Assembly (NCBI GenBank): GCA_043804035.1 | Contig: JAZDJJ010000164.1 | Coordinates: 1 to 15,321 of the forward strand | Direction of reading: 5' to 3' | Source: JAZDJJ01 sp043804035 | Lineage (GTDB): Bacteria > Bacteroidota > Bacteroidia > Palsa-948 | DNA length: 15,321 bases | In this document: piece after piece, positions 13,453-15,321 of the stretch | Position numbering within the stretch: the stretch's first letter is position 1 | Layout of the letters: each line of letters starts with the position of its first letter | Notes under the pieces: model-generated | Told to the model about the DNA's origin: nothing | Seen by the model: only the letters and a program-made list of their open reading frames with translations | The model's database searches: none | Translations under genes and position numbers: made by a program

Positions 13453-14094
13453 ATGAGAACAATAATTTTTTTCTTGATTGCCAGTTTGCATATTATGTTG
13501 CATTCTCAGGAAAAGATGGTGCAATACACAAAGGAATTTGAGTTTAAGGAAGGTATTTATTTTTCTTTTTTAGATTTTAAAAAAAATTCGCCTTTGCCTC
13601 TTTCTAAAATAGTTTCCAATTACAATAAAAGTAGTCGTGATTTTTTAGACAAGATACTTTCCAAAACAACTTTCATTTATTCAGATAGTACTAATAAAGA
13701 ACAAACCATTAAAAGCAACAACATCTGGGGTTATTGCTCAAACGGAACCATACATCTTAATTATGGAACTGACTTTACGCGTGTGAATATCATCGGAAGT
13801 ATTTTTCATTTCGTTGCCACAGTTCCTGTGAGAACAGGTAATACTAATCCGTATTATAATGATTACTCATTTGGCTCTTTACAGCAATATATCTATGTTT
13901 CTGAACAATTTATTCTTGATTTTGAAACAGGAAAAGTTGTGGAATTTAATATTAGTAATATGGAAGAACTGCTTCAAAGAGATGAATTATTGTATAAAGA
14001 ATTTTCTGCATTAAAGAAAAAACAAAAAAAAGATTCTATTTTTCTTTATCTGCGCAAGTACAATGAAAAACATCCGATTTATTTTTTGGAGTGA
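13453..14094 (+). CDS. exported protein of unknown function
   Basis: This 213-residue protein has a short signal peptide (1-18, cut near LHSQ). I do not recognise an enzymatic family. The mature part begins with EFEFKEGIYFSFLDFKKNSPLPLSK, close in form to a Bacteroidota-specific exported family I have seen starting E-F-x-x-G-I-Y-x-x-F-x-D-F; that link is from memory. Later blocks are NNIWGYCSNGTIHLNYG (88-104), RVNIIGSIFHFVATV (109-123) and FILDFETGKVVEFN (153-166). It ends with a charged, helical, Lys-rich segment and RKYNEKHPIYFLE. There are no catalytic clusters and no lipobox, so it is likely periplasmic or surface-associated. ATG at 13453 is used because the signal peptide starts there. 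It stands alone, preceded by a decayed transposase and convergent with the large surface protein gene. Confidence 0.75.
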   Translation: MRTIIFFLIASLHIMLHSQEKMVQYTKEFEFKEGIYFSFLDFKKNSPLPLSKIVSNYNKSSRDFLDKILSKTTFIYSDSTNKEQTIKSNNIWGYCSNGTIHLNYGTDFTRVNIIGSIFHFVATVPVRTGNTNPYYNDYSFGSLQQYIYVSEQFILDFETGKVVEFNISNMEELLQRDELLYKEFSALKKKQKKDSIFLYLRKYNEKHPIYFLE

Positions 14095-14353
14095 AAGAAA
14101 GAATAGGAATTGTATTTGTACCATTCAATCGGTCATGAATCGGCACTATGTTTTCTGTATAGTGTATTTTTATTTTATACTGAATAGTAACTTCTCTATA
14201 TAAAAACAATTTTAACATTTACATATTCAAATCTGCCTGTGCAACACTGCAGACAGGTCAGAAATTTAATAGTTGGTCCAAAACGGGACATGATTCCATT
14301 AATCATTTCTCATTTAATCACAAGAATCATATCTTAAAAATAAGATGCTTCCA
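14095..14353. other. spacer between convergent genes with two weak hairpins
   Basis: This AT-rich gap separates the exported protein gene and the 3' end of the surface-protein gene. It contains the TGCCTGT-type repeat at 14233-14257 and, at 14331-14346, ATCTTA and TAAGAT arms around AAAA, 8 bp past the stop of the minus-strand gene. The latter lacks a following T-run and its stem is mostly A-T, so it is a poor terminator candidate. Nothing else is seen. Confidence 0.5.
14233..14257. repeat. hairpin repeat with TGCCTGT core, copy 2
   Basis: CTGCCTGTGCA (14233-14243), five differing bases, then GCAGACAGG (14249-14257) match the reverse complement of the element at 8086-8110. Only the central bases differ. 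The CCTGT and ACAGG arms are preserved. Confidence 0.5.
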
Positions 14354-15321
14354 TTACCTCAGTAATTCTACAAATCCGTGGATTGGTTCTGCTTGTCCAA
14401 ATTTCGCAATGTAATAATAAGTGCCTGCAATTGCTTCTTTTTTATGAGGTGTCCTTCCATCCCAGCAATTTTTGTCCTGTGTAGATTCAAAAACTTTGAT
14501 ACCCCATCGGTCATAAACTTCCATCGTAATACATTGTTGAAGTAAATCAGAAGCAATACCTGTAACCACTAGATGGAAACAATCGTTCATTCCATCTCCA
14601 TTAGGAGTAAAAACATTGGCAGGGGCAATAGCAATAAAAGAATTGACATCGCCAACCCGCATAGTATCTACTATAGAATCATGGCATGGTGGATTAGTTA
14701 CTATCAATGTTACATAATAAGTGCTATTGTAAGGGAATACATGTTCCGGATTTTGCTGAGAAGAATTTGTTCCATCACCAAAATCCCAATACGATGAAAC
14801 AACATTCTGACTTCCTGAACTATTAAACTGAACACTCACACCTTCGCAGGAAAGAGTAGGAGTCCAGGTAAAAGTACCAGTGGGCTTAATGCCAATATTT
14901 ACAGTGCCTGAAGTATTGGCAGTGCATTCGTTGGCATCAGTTACGGTTACAGTATATGTAGTTGCAACAATAGGTGAAGCAATTGGATTTTGAACATTAG
15001 CATTATTTAATGTATTTGAAGGACTCCAATAATATGAATAAGGTGCAACTCCATTTATCACACTAGCAAATAATGTGGCAGATTGTCCGGGACATATAAT
15101 TGTATTTCCTATGGAAGAAAGTATGGGAAGGATATTAACCGTAACAAATACTGTTTTAGAATCAATACAGCCATTGCTATCAGTATAATACACAGTATAA
15201 GTAGAAGAAGAATTTGGACTTGCCACAGGATTTGAAATATTCGGATTGTTTAATCCCATAGCAGGCACCCAAGAATAAGTACCACCGGAAGGAGTTGCAT
15301 TAGCGGTAAGAGCAGCAGTTG
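14354..15321 (-). CDS. C-terminal part of a large T9SS surface protein with repeats, PKD domain and type B sorting domain (partial)
   Basis: The reading frame is open to the right edge, giving the last 321 residues of a longer protein; the GTG at 15268 is internal, not a start. Two Ig-like/SprB-like repeats come first, each with W.P, LNN.N, NP.ASP and a TYTV.YTD/TYTVTVTD.N.C ending. A PKD domain follows, with YWDFGDGTNSSQQNPEHVF. The end is the gliding-motility-associated C-terminal domain: NVFTPNGDGMND, then MEVYDRWGIKVFES, CWDGR, AGTYYYIAKFG and the final GFVELLR. Family knowledge says this domain directs export through the type IX secretion system and attachment to or release from the cell surface. 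The whole protein is probably a repeat-rich adhesin or SprB-like surface filament, but the N-terminal part is needed to say. It converges on the exported protein gene at 13453-14094. The stop is TAA at 14356-14354. Confidence 0.93.
   Translation of the reverse strand, partial: TAALTANATPSGGTYSWVPAMGLNNPNISNPVASPNSSSTYTVYYTDSNGCIDSKTVFVTVNILPILSSIGNTIICPGQSATLFASVINGVAPYSYYWSPSNTLNNANVQNPIASPIVATTYTVTVTDANECTANTSGTVNIGIKPTGTFTWTPTLSCEGVSVQFNSSGSQNVVSSYWDFGDGTNSSQQNPEHVFPYNSTYYVTLIVTNPPCHDSIVDTMRVGDVNSFIAIAPANVFTPNGDGMNDCFHLVVTGIASDLLQQCITMEVYDRWGIKVFESTQDKNCWDGRTPHKKEAIAGTYYYIAKFGQAEPIHGFVELLR

Noticed and set aside
13344..13541. Plus-strand 65-codon ORF from TTG
   Set aside because: It starts in the transposase relic and runs out of frame into the exported protein gene, whose own ATG with a signal peptide is far more convincing.
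14036..14218. Minus-strand 60-codon ORF
   Set aside because: It overlaps the 3' end of the exported protein gene and shows no signal, domain or repeat.
14331..14346. ATCTTA/TAAGAT hairpin as a rho-independent terminator
   Set aside because: The stem is six mostly A-T pairs and no T-run follows on the minus strand, so it was noted only in the spacer entry.

Overview
The window reads as a chromosomal segment of a member of the Bacteroidota, probably a free-living or environmental lineage outside Bacteroides proper. Four things point there. Coding and non-coding DNA are AT-rich. A surface protein ends in a gliding-motility / type IX secretion (T9SS type B) C-terminal sorting domain. The gyrB start is preceded by a TTTG...TAnnTTTG type promoter, and no purine-rich ribosome binding sites stand out. 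Several outer-membrane families typical of Bacteroidota are present (a DUF6089-like barrel and RemB/Wzi-like barrels). The intergenic spaces are unusually rich in tandem and dispersed repeats.

Layout. 1-336 is a 16-copy, 21-bp tandem array, followed by an AT-rich spacer with 8-bp mini-repeats. 494-1378 (+) is a DUF6089-like outer-membrane protein. It converges on a long minus-strand run. Read in transcription order (right to left) that run is: an NAD-dependent sugar epimerase (12685-11702), der (11562-10240), gyrB (10103-8130), a DUF262+DUF1524 GmrSD-type protein (7933-6260), a RemB/Wzi-like barrel B (6104-4419), a WecA-like glycosyl-1-phosphate transferase (4207-3005), and a paralogous barrel A (3008-1464) that overlaps the transferase by 4 bp. 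12686-13452 is a gene-free stretch with a 45-bp tandem array and the decayed start of an IS5-family transposase. 13453-14094 (+) is an unknown exported protein. 14354-15321 (-) is the C-terminal part of a large T9SS surface protein that runs off the right edge.

How the genes fit. gyrB (DNA supercoiling) and der (50S ribosome assembly) are housekeeping. The WecA-like enzyme starts lipid-linked glycan synthesis at the inner membrane. Its coupling to one barrel and proximity to a second barrel of the same family suggests a surface-polysaccharide export or anchoring unit; this is inference. The sugar epimerase could feed the same chemistry. The GmrSD-like protein is a candidate anti-phage or modification-dependent nuclease, standing alone next to gyrB.

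The most distinctive non-coding content is the set of repeat families. The 21-bp array varies only at one purine-pyrimidine dinucleotide in its first 14 units. A GTTAATAG/ATTAAC family recurs between genes and forms a 45-bp array. A two-variant mosaic array lies between gyrB and the GmrSD-like gene. A 29-bp element occurs at two distant places, once just upstream of the transposase remnant. No rRNA, tRNA, CRISPR array or complete mobile element was seen.
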